Positions 1-10,318 of a stretch of 64,000 bases of DNA are shown here, piece after piece. Origin of the DNA: Allolobophora icterica (taxonomy: Eukaryota; Annelida; Clitellata; Crassiclitellata; Lumbricidae); NCBI GenBank assembly GCA_963556255.1, contig OY744612.1:17554900-17618899 (forward strand), written 5' to 3'. Position 1 is the stretch's first letter; every line of letters starts with the position of its first letter. Under the pieces are notes generated by a model. The model ran no database searches. It saw nothing but the letters and a program-made list of their open reading frames with translations, and was not told the origin of the DNA. The position numbers were made by a program, and so were the translations under genes.

Positions 1-2
1 AA

Positions 3-1364
3 GAACAGTTGTTGAAAGTTTTGAACAAATACTGTGACAGATTTTCAGAAAAACCCGGATTATGTACATTGGTTGAACATGAAATTGAACTAAAACCAGG
101 ATTTCGTGAAAAGGAATTTGCAGCATACCGAATTCCTTTGATTTATCGAGCAGAAGTGGAACGTCAGATCAAAGAAATGTTAAAAACAAACATTATTAAA
201 CCATCATCGAGCAGAATGGCAAGCCCTTTGGTTATTGTTAAAAAGAAAGACGGATCTTTAAGACTTGCCTGTGACTACAGATACATTAACTCATTCACAG
301 TGGATTGTAAATATCCTATGCCGATTGTCAGAGACGTTTTGAACAAAGTTGGAAAGTCTAATGTGATTTCCATCTTGGACTGTCGAAGTGCTTATTGGAC
401 TTGTCCTGTAAAACAATCTGATCAATGGAAGACAGCTTTTGTAACACATAATGGACTGTATGAATTTACTCGTGTTCCTTTTGGAATGATAAATTCAGGC
501 CGAACTTTTGTTAAGGCGATAAATTTAGTTTTACAGCCTATAAGTGACTTTGCAGAACCGTATGTTGATGACATTGCTGTGCATTCTGACAGTTGGAAAG
601 TTCACTTGCAGCATCTAGATGCATTTTTGATGCAAATGAGATTGCATAACGTTACTTTGAATTTGAAAAAATGCATATTTGGTAAGAGTGAGGTAAGGTT
701 TATCGGTCATGTGGTTGGGTCTGGTAAGATAAAGATGAATCCAGACAGAATTGAAAGTTTGACTAATTTGAAGATCCCAGAAACTAAGAAGCAAGTTAAG
801 CAACTGCTTGGATTTTTTAATTATTACAGACAGTTTATTAAGGACTTTGCACAGATTGCGAAACCGCTATCTGATTTAACTAGTAAACGTGTTTCTGATA
901 AGATTGATTGGACTGTTGAACATCAGCAAGCATTTGATTTACTTAAAGAGGCTGTGCGATCCAAAGTAGTGTTATATGTTTTTGAAGTGGGAAAACCATT
1001 CAATTTGTACTGCGATAGTAGTGACTTTGCAGTCGGTGCTGTTTTAACACAGATGGACGACAAGGGAATAGAACGCCCTGTGTCATTTATCAGTCAAAAA
1101 TTAACTGATACCCAGAAGAGATGGGCTACTGTGGAAAAGGAAGCCTATGCTATTGTTTGGGCTCTAAACAAGTTAAAAGAAATTATAATTGGATCAAAAA
1201 TTTTCATTTTTACTGATCACAATCCTCTTACATACTTGACTGAGTCAATGTCTAAGTCTGCTAAACTTGTGCGTTGGGCGTTAGCCTTACAAACTTTTGA
1301 TGTTGAGGTGAAGTACAAGAAGGGCAGATTGAATATTATTGCTGATTGTTTGTCAAGGTTATAA
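3..1364 (+). CDS. pol: RT-RNase H end of a Gmr1-like gag-pol polyprotein (copy A, cut by window start)
   Basis: This is the C-terminal 453 residues of an LTR-retrotransposon polyprotein. The frame is already open at base 3 and enters from outside the window, so there is no start codon here. It holds a full reverse transcriptase palm (LDCRSAYW motif A, VPFGM, and the YVDD catalytic box) and RNase H (YCDSSDFAVGAVL, the Glu in VEKEAYAIVWAL, and TDHNPL), ending at a TAA. By eye the DNA appears identical to 6,362-7,723 of the complete element downstream. Integrase lies upstream of RT in that element, so nothing follows RNase H except the 3' noncoding region, polypurine tract and LTR. It is either the 3' half of a second intact element or a tandem product of recombination. 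Confidence 0.93.
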   Translation, partial: EQLLKVLNKYCDRFSEKPGLCTLVEHEIELKPGFREKEFAAYRIPLIYRAEVERQIKEMLKTNIIKPSSSRMASPLVIVKKKDGSLRLACDYRYINSFTVDCKYPMPIVRDVLNKVGKSNVISILDCRSAYWTCPVKQSDQWKTAFVTHNGLYEFTRVPFGMINSGRTFVKAINLVLQPISDFAEPYVDDIAVHSDSWKVHLQHLDAFLMQMRLHNVTLNLKKCIFGKSEVRFIGHVVGSGKIKMNPDRIESLTNLKIPETKKQVKQLLGFFNYYRQFIKDFAQIAKPLSDLTSKRVSDKIDWTVEHQQAFDLLKEAVRSKVVLYVFEVGKPFNLYCDSSDFAVGAVLTQMDDKGIERPVSFISQKLTDTQKRWATVEKEAYAIVWALNKLKEIIIGSKIFIFTDHNPLTYLTESMSKSAKLVRWALALQTFDVEVKYKKGRLNIIADCLSRL

Positions 1365-1467
1365 GTAATCGTAAGACTGTTCATTAATTAGTTAGATATA
1401 TATATATATATATGTTTCATGTATTTTGGTAATTTCGCAAATTTTGAAATTTAATTTGCTCAATTCC

Positions 1468-1486
1468 AGAAAAAGGAAGGAGATAA
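1468..1486 (+). other. polypurine tract (copy A)
   Basis: A purine-rich run (AGAAAAAGGAAGGAGATAA) sits directly against the TG that opens the LTR, the expected position of the plus-strand primer. The same run is at 7,827-7,845. Confidence 0.8.
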
Positions 1487-1963
1487 TGTGAACTGAGTTT
1501 TGTGTACAGTCTTGCAGTGCGAGATATTTAGCGTATATATTTAGTGCGCTTACTTTAGTTTCACGTGTATATGTATATATGATAGATGTATAACGTTTAG
1601 TCTTAGTGACACGCGCGGCCGGCCGATATCGGCAGCGGCGCGCTATATGTATATTATTAGAGTTCGCTTATGCGCACAGAAGACAGGTGTGTCAAGAGGC
1701 GCGAAGAATTATGCTGACTAGAGAAGTTTGAATTCGATGTTCGCTGTAGTAGTGTTACTGACTAGTTGAGTTGTAATCGAATTGAGTTCTGTCTGTTTGT
1801 TTCTTATTAAACTAAAAGATATTAAACTGTGTTGGTGATTCGTACGAGGAAAAGCTACTTATACGTAGAATTAGTGTTCAAAAGGTGAACGTTAAATAGG
1901 CGTTAAGTACAAGAGAACAAGGACTTAGCAAGAAGGATTGTCAACGGAAGGATTGGGTTGACA
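1487..1963 (+). repeat. LTR shared by copy A (3') and the full element (5')
   Basis: This 477-bp repeat begins TGTGAAC and ends GTTGACA, so it is TG...CA with near-perfect short terminal inverted repeats. It matches 7,846-8,322 throughout, and the match stops exactly at the CA. The left boundary is set by the polypurine tract and the right one by the primer-binding site. AT-rich stretches resemble TATA elements, and a GC-rich palindrome lies at 1,611-1,643. Confidence 0.9.
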
Positions 1964-1967
1964 TTAT

Positions 1968-1985
1968 TGGTGGCAGTTACGGTGT
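1968..1985 (+). other. putative tRNA primer-binding site
   Basis: TGGTGGCAGTTACGGTG starts four bases after the LTR end. PBSs usually begin TGG, complementary to the tRNA CCA end. The matching tRNA was not identified. Confidence 0.55.
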
Positions 1986-2137
1986 GGATAAGAACTCACG
2001 GTGGATAAGAACTCACGGTGGATAAATAACTCACGGTGGATAAATACTCACGGTGGATAAATACTCACGGTGGATAAATACTCACGGTGGAATAATTACT
2101 CACGGTGGATAAATACTCACGGTGGATTAAAATTCAC
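1981..2137 (+). repeat. minisatellite in the retrotransposon leader
   Basis: About eight tandem copies of a unit of about 17 bp with core CTCACGGTGGATAAATA lie between the PBS and the gag start. Units differ slightly, for example AATAATT or ATTAAAA in place of ATAAATA. Confidence 0.85.
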
Positions 2138-2317
2138 GTTATCACCTCCTTCGGCGGATAGAAGAATCTACGACGGTGGAACACGAGAAAACGGTATAAA
2201 AAATTTCGTTGTTTTTCACGAACAAATATAAAAGAAATCCCGTTTGTTTATCGATTCACACACTAAGAAAAACTGTGACTTCTTTGAAAAGAGAAATCAC
2301 CAAAGTAAACAAGTAAG

Positions 2318-5300
2318 ATGGAGAAACTAAGTGCTGAAAGACAAGCAGATATTAAGAAGATGTCTACGGAAAGGCTGAAACAGCGTTTGTTGAAAGCCGG
2401 TTTTAAAGAAGAACAATTAGAAGGTATGTCACGTGGTGACATGATACAGGAACTCGCTGAAGTGTGGGTTAAAGAAGAAGTCGAAGAAGAAGGTGCCGTT
2501 GGCGGTGCCGTAGAAAAGGCTATTGAAAAACCTCCTGCGCCTATGTCTATGGAGATGTTGATGCAGTGGATGATGATGATGAGACAAGAAGAGAAAGAAA
2601 GAGAGGAGAAACGGAGACAAGAAGAGAAAGATAGAGAGGAGAAACGGAGACAAGAAGAGAAAGAGCTAAGACAGGAAGAATTACGTCTTCAGAGAGAGAA
2701 AGAAGAGAAAGAATTGCGCTTGCAGCGAGAGAAAGAAGAGAAAGCGGAACTTGCAAGGCAAGAAGAATTGCGCCTGCAGAGAGAGAGAGAAGATAAAGCA
2801 GAACAAGTGCGTAAGGCAGAACTGGAATTGCAAAAGCATCAGTTTGAGATTCAATTAGAACAGTTGAAACGAGATAGAGAAGATGCTGAAAGAAGAAGAC
2901 TGGAGCAGATGATTGAATTTGAAAGAGCTAGAAAAAGTGATGAAGAGGTTCGTCAGCAACAGATTGAAGCAAAGAGAATGCGTGAAGAAGAAAAAGAAAA
3001 AGCGCGAACGTTAGAGTTAGAACGCGCCGAACAGATCAGACAAGAAGAACTCAAATTTCAGAAAGAAAGTTTGGAAAAGGCAGAGACAGAAAGACAGGAA
3101 CGTCTGAAACTGGAGAAATCAAAATTGACATTGAAAGAAACGCAAATGAGAGAAGAACGGGAAGCAGAAAGAAGGAAGCAGCAAGAAAGTGAAACTTTGG
3201 TGTCAAAAATTAAGAAAATAGGTGATGCAATGAAGCATGTATTGCCTCAAATGCCAACTGATATGATGGAGGTGCCATTATATTTTGAAACAGTCGAGAA
3301 CGCGTTTCGTAGTTTTGCTGTGGAAAAGCCGTTTTGGGTTAAATTATTACTACCATTGATGACGCCGAAAGCTCGAACCGTTCTGAATAGATTGTCATAC
3401 GATGATCTAGACAATTATGATAGAGTCAAGCAGCACTTATTAAAAGAATTTAAATTGACCTCGAGAGAATACAGAGCCAGATTTGTGGATGCTAAGAAGA
3501 CGACAGAAGAGACTTATACGATGTTTACGGCAAGACTGAAGAACTTGCTAAACTATTACGTGAGAAGTCGAAACGTGAACAGAGAGTATGATACGCTCTT
3601 TGATTTGCTGGTAGCGGATAAGCTAAAAGAATGTTTACCGCCAGGTCCACTACAGTTTGTATTGTCGAAGGAAGGAACTGACTGTCTCCAAGCTAGTGCA
3701 GTGGCAGACCTAGCAGACATTCATGTAAACAATCGAATTGGGTTTGCGTTTCCAAATATAAACAGTTATCCTTCTCAACGTTCCGTAAACCAAAGCCAGA
3801 GTGGAAAGTGGAAAAGTAATCCAGGAACAGGGAATCAGTTCAAAGGTAAAGAAGTCAAGGCTAGTGTCCCTGTACCCAATGATACCAGAGAAGTGACGTT
3901 TGGTCGTCAGGGATTTAACAAATCGTCAGCGCCGTTTGCCAAGAGGGAAGGCAACACATCGTTTACGCAGTATAAGAGATATGAAGGAAATGAACAACGA
4001 GGTATTTCACAACCATACCATACAGTGGTGAAGCGTTGTCACAACTGTGGTTCAGACAAACATTTGGTTAAATTTTGTCCAGTTCCAGTGGCAGCAGCTA
4101 GTTCTAGCAGAAATCAAGAACACACAAGGGTGAATTTGATTCAAGTGGTTAGTGATACAGATAATCAAACCGCGAGTCAAGAAAACCAAGAGACTGAAGT
4201 AAAGTCAGTAATGAAATGTGGTATTCAAAAAGAAATTCTACTGGATGCTGAAATTCAGAGAGAAGTCATAGGAAAAGATGACAGTCGAATATTGAAGAAA
4301 TCGTTCTTGCAATATGTCGAGGTTGAAATTCGTGCAGTAGACGGTAAAGAGCCAGTGAAAGTCAAAGCACTGAGCGACTCGGGAGCAGAAATTCCGGTGA
4401 TTAGTGAAGAATTACTGGAAGGCATGAAGGTGGAACAAATTGGAAAAGTGAATTTGCAATGTGTGGCAGGAGATGCCATTCCTGCGAAGTTAGTGAAAGT
4501 CGATGTTAGACTGTGTGATAGTGACGTGGAAGAAGAGGGATTTCCGCGTAAAATCCAGTGTTCACTTACACCTTATGTCACGTTGATGTGTGCTAGTATT
4601 GCAAAGATGGGCAGTACAGAAAGATTCTTGTTGCATCCAGAGATAATTGCCGAATTAAAAGCCGTACCACAGATGAAAGTTAAAACGATACAAGGAGATG
4701 TGAGTGTACGAGCAAATGTAATGACGAGAGCGCAGAGTCGGAAACAGGAAATGGTAGATGTTGATGAGAAGAGTGAAACTGAAAGTTCAAGTGATGAGGA
4801 AAACGAAAGTAATGAGCAACGAAGCTTATCGCGAGATGGTGTAACATCAGAGATAAACGAGCAAGAGATGGCTGCATGCGAGAATGGCACATTAAATGAA
4901 ATTGAAGAAGACAATGAATGTGATGTGGGGATAGGAGACTTGTATAGAGATGAAGAAATGGACGAAGAACAAAAGGTGCAGATTGCCGATTCGAGGAAGT
5001 TCGAAGAGCAACAGAGAAAGGATGAATCGTTGAAGCCGTGGTGGAAGTTAGCACAAGAGAAAGAATCTGAATTCTGTGTGATCAACGGTTTATTACATAA
5101 GAAATATCAGATATTAGACCAGACGATATATCAACTAGTGTTACCAAAAGAGAGACGAATAAAAGTGATGGAATTGGCGCATGAATCGGTATTTGGAGGA
5201 CATCTAGGAGAAGAGAAAACAAGAGAACGAATAAAATTATCTTTTGTATGGCCAAAGATGAGAAGAGACATTGTGAAATTTTGTAAGTCTTGCAAGAAGT

Positions 5301-7723
5301 GTCAACTAAAGGCAAGGAGTCTGGTGATGGATAGAGTACCTATCACTCCGGTCTCAAGAGAAGAGGTCGCCTTCAAGAGAATGACGATGGACCTCGTTGG
5401 CCCGATCGATCCGGTATCTGCTGCAGGTCACAAGTATTGTTTATGCATTGTGCACTCGTGCACCAGATGGCCTACAATCTTCTTATTGAAATCGCTGACA
5501 GCGAAGGCTGTGTGTGAAGCGTTGACGGAACTGTTCATGAACGTTGGTGTGCCGTCCGTGATTACAAGTGACCAAGGAACGAACTTCACAGCCAGTTTGA
5601 CAAGAGAATTTCTCAATTTAATGGGCTGTAGTCCAAGATTCGACACACCAGGACACCCAGAGGCTGCTGGATTAGTAGAAAGATGGAATCAGACATTTAA
5701 AAAGATGATCCATCATGTGATAATAGACAACCCGAGGAAATGGCACAAGATAATTCCTTTCACAGTGTGGGCATTACGAGAAGTACCGAATGCAACTACT
5801 GGAGTATCACCATATATGCTTGTCTATGGGAAAATTCCGAGAGGACCATTGGCAATATTAAAAGAGAGTTGGACTAGAGAAATAAACTTACCACCTCATG
5901 TTGGAGTTAAGCCAGAAAAGTATTTGAAAGAACTCAAAGAAAATATGGAGAAAGCATTATTGTTTGCAGAATCTTACTCTCGAGAAAAGCAATTACAATA
6001 CACGAATCAGTATAACAAGAGAGCAAAGCACAAAGAATTTGAAGCTGGTGAGAAAGTCATAGTTTTGTATCCAACGTCAACGAACAAACTTATTTCTCGA
6101 TGGCATGGTCCATGTACGATCATACATCGAAGATCAAAGTACTCTTATTTAGTCGATATGGGTGAAAATGGTCGAAAAATAATTCACGCCAACAAGATCA
6201 GAAAATATGTTACTCGAGCATTAAGTTGTGGTCTAATCGTTGAAGAAGATGAAGATTTTGGTTCAGTGGTTGAATTACCAATGAGGAATGAGGTTCAAGA
6301 TGACAAGAATTCACTTAACCTCGATCCTGAACAAATTAGCCATTTGACAGTAACTCAGCAAGAACAGTTGTTGAAAGTTTTGAACAAATACTGTGACAGA
6401 TTTTCAGAAAAACCCGGATTATGTACATTGGTTGAACATGAAATTGAACTAAAACCAGGATTTCGTGAAAAGGAATTTGCAGCATACCGAATTCCTTTGA
6501 TTTATCGAGCAGAAGTGGAACGTCAGATCAAAGAAATGTTAAAAACAAACATTATTAAACCATCATCGAGCAGAATGGCAAGCCCTTTGGTTATTGTTAA
6601 AAAGAAAGACGGATCTTTAAGACTTGCCTGTGACTACAGATACATTAACTCATTCACAGTGGATTGTAAATATCCTATGCCGATTGTCAGAGACGTTTTG
6701 AACAAAGTTGGAAAGTCTAATGTGATTTCCATCTTGGACTGTCGAAGTGCTTATTGGACTTGTCCTGTAAAACAATCTGATCAATGGAAGACAGCTTTTG
6801 TAACACATAATGGACTGTATGAATTTACTCGTGTTCCTTTTGGAATGATAAATTCAGGCCGAACTTTTGTTAAGGCGATAAATTTAGTTTTACAGCCTAT
6901 AAGTGACTTTGCAGAACCGTATGTTGATGACATTGCTGTGCATTCTGACAGTTGGAAAGTTCACTTGCAGCATCTAGATGCATTTTTGATGCAAATGAGA
7001 TTGCATAACGTTACTTTGAATTTGAAAAAATGCATATTTGGTAAGAGTGAGGTAAGGTTTATCGGTCATGTGGTTGGGTCTGGTAAGATAAAGATGAATC
7101 CAGACAGAATTGAAAGTTTGACTAATTTGAAGATCCCAGAAACTAAGAAGCAAGTTAAGCAACTGCTTGGATTTTTTAATTATTACAGACAGTTTATTAA
7201 GGACTTTGCACAGATTGCGAAACCGCTATCTGATTTAACTAGTAAACGTGTTTCTGATAAGATTGATTGGACTGTTGAACATCAGCAAGCATTTGATTTA
7301 CTTAAAGAGGCTGTGCGATCCAAAGTAGTGTTATATGTTTTTGAAGTGGGAAAACCATTCAATTTGTACTGCGATAGTAGTGACTTTGCAGTCGGTGCTG
7401 TTTTAACACAGATGGACGACAAGGGAATAGAACGCCCTGTGTCATTTATCAGTCAAAAATTAACTGATACCCAGAAGAGATGGGCTACTGTGGAAAAGGA
7501 AGCCTATGCTATTGTTTGGGCTCTAAACAAGTTAAAAGAAATTATAATTGGATCAAAAATTTTCATTTTTACTGATCACAATCCTCTTACATACTTGACT
7601 GAGTCAATGTCTAAGTCTGCTAAACTTGTGCGTTGGGCGTTAGCCTTACAAACTTTTGATGTTGAGGTGAAGTACAAGAAGGGCAGATTGAATATTATTG
7701 CTGATTGTTTGTCAAGGTTATAA
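2318..7723 (+). CDS. gag-pol: Gmr1-like gag-pol polyprotein, single ORF
   Basis: This intact 1,801-residue ORF is the complete protein of an LTR retrotransposon. In order it has a charged coiled-coil N-terminus (about residues 90-300, rich in Glu/Arg/Lys/Gln), a capsid-like region (about 310-480), a CCHC zinc knuckle (CHNCGSDKHLVKFC, about 574), an aspartic protease (LSDSGAEIPV, about 685) and integrase. Integrase has an HHCC finger (about 954-998) and a DDE core with Asp about 1025, Asp about 1086 (SDQGTNF) and Glu about 1122, exactly 35 residues after the second Asp. RT follows (YVDD about 1535), then RNase H (about 1683-1760). Sequences are Ty3/gypsy-like, but integrase precedes RT as in Ty1/copia, which is the hallmark of the Gmr1 group. 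The start ATG has a reasonable context (AAGATGG). No stop or frameshift separates gag from pol. All catalytic residues are present, so the element looks recently active. Confidence 0.95.
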   Translation: MEKLSAERQADIKKMSTERLKQRLLKAGFKEEQLEGMSRGDMIQELAEVWVKEEVEEEGAVGGAVEKAIEKPPAPMSMEMLMQWMMMMRQEEKEREEKRRQEEKDREEKRRQEEKELRQEELRLQREKEEKELRLQREKEEKAELARQEELRLQREREDKAEQVRKAELELQKHQFEIQLEQLKRDREDAERRRLEQMIEFERARKSDEEVRQQQIEAKRMREEEKEKARTLELERAEQIRQEELKFQKESLEKAETERQERLKLEKSKLTLKETQMREEREAERRKQQESETLVSKIKKIGDAMKHVLPQMPTDMMEVPLYFETVENAFRSFAVEKPFWVKLLLPLMTPKARTVLNRLSYDDLDNYDRVKQHLLKEFKLTSREYRARFVDAKKTTEETYTMFTARLKNLLNYYVRSRNVNREYDTLFDLLVADKLKECLPPGPLQFVLSKEGTDCLQASAVADLADIHVNNRIGFAFPNINSYPSQRSVNQSQSGKWKSNPGTGNQFKGKEVKASVPVPNDTREVTFGRQGFNKSSAPFAKREGNTSFTQYKRYEGNEQRGISQPYHTVVKRCHNCGSDKHLVKFCPVPVAAASSSRNQEHTRVNLIQVVSDTDNQTASQENQETEVKSVMKCGIQKEILLDAEIQREVIGKDDSRILKKSFLQYVEVEIRAVDGKEPVKVKALSDSGAEIPVISEELLEGMKVEQIGKVNLQCVAGDAIPAKLVKVDVRLCDSDVEEEGFPRKIQCSLTPYVTLMCASIAKMGSTERFLLHPEIIAELKAVPQMKVKTIQGDVSVRANVMTRAQSRKQEMVDVDEKSETESSSDEENESNEQRSLSRDGVTSEINEQEMAACENGTLNEIEEDNECDVGIGDLYRDEEMDEEQKVQIADSRKFEEQQRKDESLKPWWKLAQEKESEFCVINGLLHKKYQILDQTIYQLVLPKERRIKVMELAHESVFGGHLGEEKTRERIKLSFVWPKMRRDIVKFCKSCKKCQLKARSLVMDRVPITPVSREEVAFKRMTMDLVGPIDPVSAAGHKYCLCIVHSCTRWPTIFLLKSLTAKAVCEALTELFMNVGVPSVITSDQGTNFTASLTREFLNLMGCSPRFDTPGHPEAAGLVERWNQTFKKMIHHVIIDNPRKWHKIIPFTVWALREVPNATTGVSPYMLVYGKIPRGPLAILKESWTREINLPPHVGVKPEKYLKELKENMEKALLFAESYSREKQLQYTNQYNKRAKHKEFEAGEKVIVLYPTSTNKLISRWHGPCTIIHRRSKYSYLVDMGENGRKIIHANKIRKYVTRALSCGLIVEEDEDFGSVVELPMRNEVQDDKNSLNLDPEQISHLTVTQQEQLLKVLNKYCDRFSEKPGLCTLVEHEIELKPGFREKEFAAYRIPLIYRAEVERQIKEMLKTNIIKPSSSRMASPLVIVKKKDGSLRLACDYRYINSFTVDCKYPMPIVRDVLNKVGKSNVISILDCRSAYWTCPVKQSDQWKTAFVTHNGLYEFTRVPFGMINSGRTFVKAINLVLQPISDFAEPYVDDIAVHSDSWKVHLQHLDAFLMQMRLHNVTLNLKKCIFGKSEVRFIGHVVGSGKIKMNPDRIESLTNLKIPETKKQVKQLLGFFNYYRQFIKDFAQIAKPLSDLTSKRVSDKIDWTVEHQQAFDLLKEAVRSKVVLYVFEVGKPFNLYCDSSDFAVGAVLTQMDDKGIERPVSFISQKLTDTQKRWATVEKEAYAIVWALNKLKEIIIGSKIFIFTDHNPLTYLTESMSKSAKLVRWALALQTFDVEVKYKKGRLNIIADCLSRL

Positions 7724-7826
7724 GTAATCGTAAGACTGTTCATTAATTAGTTAGATATATATATATATATATGTTTCATGTATTTTGGTAATTTCGCAAA
7801 TTTTGAAATTTAATTTGCTCAATTCC

Positions 7827-7845
7827 AGAAAAAGGAAGGAGATAA
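7827..7845 (+). other. polypurine tract (full element)
   Basis: The same purine run as at 1,468-1,486, immediately 5' of the 3' LTR. Confidence 0.8.
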
Positions 7846-8322
7846 TGTGAACTGAGTTTTGTGTACAGTCTTGCAGTGCGAGATATTTAGCGTATATATT
7901 TAGTGCGCTTACTTTAGTTTCACGTGTATATGTATATATGATAGATGTATAACGTTTAGTCTTAGTGACACGCGCGGCCGGCCGATATCGGCAGCGGCGC
8001 GCTATATGTATATTATTAGAGTTCGCTTATGCGCACAGAAGACAGGTGTGTCAAGAGGCGCGAAGAATTATGCTGACTAGAGAAGTTTGAATTCGATGTT
8101 CGCTGTAGTAGTGTTACTGACTAGTTGAGTTGTAATCGAATTGAGTTCTGTCTGTTTGTTTCTTATTAAACTAAAAGATATTAAACTGTGTTGGTGATTC
8201 GTACGAGGAAAAGCTACTTATACGTAGAATTAGTGTTCAAAAGGTGAACGTTAAATAGGCGTTAAGTACAAGAGAACAAGGACTTAGCAAGAAGGATTGT
8301 CAACGGAAGGATTGGGTTGACA
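7846..8322 (+). repeat. 3' LTR of the full element
   Basis: Copy of 1,487-1,963 with no difference seen by eye. Similarity ends at the terminal CA, after which the host sequence AAATATATAGAC begins. The target-site duplication cannot be tested because the outer left end lies outside the window. Confidence 0.9.
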
Positions 8323-8927
8323 AAATATATAGACTAACTCTACGGGAACTTCCACGTAGTAATAAAGCGTTTAGATATTAAATCGGACTATCTCAAATGT
8401 TGCTTCGTACAGCCTAACTACAGATCGTTCTTTCGCGTCAGTCTCTGAACCTGACGGACTAATACTCTGCCGCCGCCGCTGGTCGCTCCTATCGATGTTG
8501 ATCGCTCGACCGCTGTTCACACGACGCCCTCGTCAGTAGTACAAGTCCCGTATTCTCCTTTTCCTTCCGTTAAGTAGGAACTTCAGCGTGCATCGGTCAG
8601 CCCCCTCCCCACGTCAAGCTATCGTCAATTAGTGTCAGATTGCTCCTCGAGACGCGGGTCGTCGCTCGCCTGCAGCGCGGGCGGTGTCTGGTTACACCAT
8701 AGCCGCGAGGTGTCCTATTACACCTTGGCTGTGTGGTGTCCGATTACACCTCGGCCTCGCCGCCTTCATTGTTGACCAAGTGGAGACTGGCTTTCGTCCG
8801 TCATCATTCTATCTCGACCGCCAACGACGCCTCCATCGTGATGATGATGATATCTCGTCGTTGTCGTCGATCTCCTCACGCGACAGCGACTACAAGAAGA
8901 CCATCATAGATACGCTATGGTTCCGTG
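8323..8927. other. GC-rich unassigned sequence
   Basis: Host DNA between the LTR and the hAT-like element. A 184-codon frame starts at 8,684 but resembles no protein I know and runs into the GC-rich transposon end, so I do not call it a gene. A promoter or 5' exon of the downstream gene could lie here, but I see no clear signal. Confidence 0.4.
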
Positions 8928-10318
8928 TAGAGCCCTGCGCCGGCCGCGCCGACGCCGCCGACATTTCGTGGGCGCAGCCGAGGCCGATTTTTGTTTGTCG
9001 GCGCGCCACCGCCGTCGCCGCCGACAATATGTCGGCGCACCCCCGATACCAATTTGATATGCTTAATTGTTATTGTTGCATTTTCCATGTTTTCCATGAT
9101 TTCGCGATAAAGTGTTACTTTGTGAGAAATAGAAGTGGACATCTTGTACTTACTTACTTACCGGTACTTGTTTTTATTTTTCTGGGTTTCTTTGCGAAAC
9201 TTTATCGGCAACACGAATTGGTGTCGTCAATGCTATGAGTGTATGATACACAAGTCATTTAAAGCGATATCTTGATACAAGTAGCCACTGTTTTGATACC
9301 TCTGTTCATGTTGCCATTTCCTTAATACCTTGACAACAAAAGCAACATGCAATGCATGTCTTTGTATGTCTACTACAGTACTACAGTATTTCCCCATTCG
9401 TTACCTTCATGTTTAATAGCTTCTATAACTTATTGATTGTAGCTTTGATGTCTGTGGTGTTATTACAATGGTGTAAATTTTTTGGCTTAATGTTGTAAAG
9501 TTAGAGGAGTTTATAAGTGCTATTAATATCAAGACATGCCACTTGACTAATTCCTGCAGAACGGAAGGTATAACTGATTAATTCTTTTGGCTGGAATCTA
9601 TTCAGGTAAACAGTTTCAGTTGAGACAGGTTTTGACTTAATACGTATAGTATCGAGAATGGTCTTTTTCAGTTTAGTCTGATAGAGACAATGGTCTATGA
9701 CTGTAATTTATATGTAGACCTTAAATGGCATGGCACCAATTCAAACGGGCAGCAGACCACCTGGTAAATTTTTTTTTAAATTAATAGGAGTGAGGCCACT
9801 CGGCCATTGTATTACCATAGGAAAACGCATATATTTACATTTCACTTCATGGCTTGACAGCAGCCGCTCTCACTGGGAGGATGCTGTTATCCGGCATCTG
9901 CCATGTGACTTGGTGTGTAGGCCTATACTGTACCAGTGCATATGCAAGTGTATTCATGCAATCTGCAATGCATGTTGCTTCATAACAATACCTATACAGA
10001 TGTGCAGTGTAATTAAGGATGTTCATATTTGTAAGGCAAATGTCTGAAGGTGTCTTCTCTCTCAGTTCCTTTGTATGTAGTTGAGATTCAGTGTGGAGTG
10101 GCTTTAGAGAACTTGGTCCTCTTGACTGGTCACAGGACCAACGGCTGTTCAACTCTCATAGTGACTCATGCTTCTGACTAGGGCACGCCGCGCCGCGCCG
10201 ACGCCGACATTTCGTGGGCGCCGCCGCCGCCGATTTTTGTTCGTCGGCGCGCCGCCGCGGCCGACCCAAAATGACCGGCGCGAAGCCGCCGACATTATGA
10301 TGTCGGCGCAGGGCTCTA
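8928..10318. mobile_element. hAT-like non-autonomous element with GC-rich terminal modules
   Basis: The left end reads TAGAGCCCTGCGCCG and the right end is its inverse, CGGCGCAGGGCTCTA. Flanking 8-mers GTTCCGTG (8,920-8,927) and GTTTCGTG (10,319-10,326) match 7 of 8, and 8-bp duplications are typical of hAT transposons. Each end carries a GC-rich module of about 120-140 bp in the same orientation (CGACATTTCGTGGGCGC, then CCGATTTTTGTT and GTCGGCGCGCC). The structure could therefore also be two separate MITE copies. The interior (about 9,050-10,180) has no convincing ORF. Confidence 0.5.

Larger units (their letters stand above)
1487..8322 (+). mobile_element. complete Gmr1-like LTR retrotransposon in tandem with a second copy
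   Basis: LTR (1,487-1,963), PBS, repetitive leader, one gag-pol ORF, polypurine tract and LTR (7,846-8,322), 6,836 bp in all. The upstream copy A shares the first LTR, giving an internal-LTR-internal-LTR arrangement rather than two independent insertions. The LTRs look identical, which suggests a very young element. Confidence 0.9.

Noticed and set aside
8684..9238. 184-codon ORF
   Set aside because: GC-driven open frame with no domain, extending into a transposon end.
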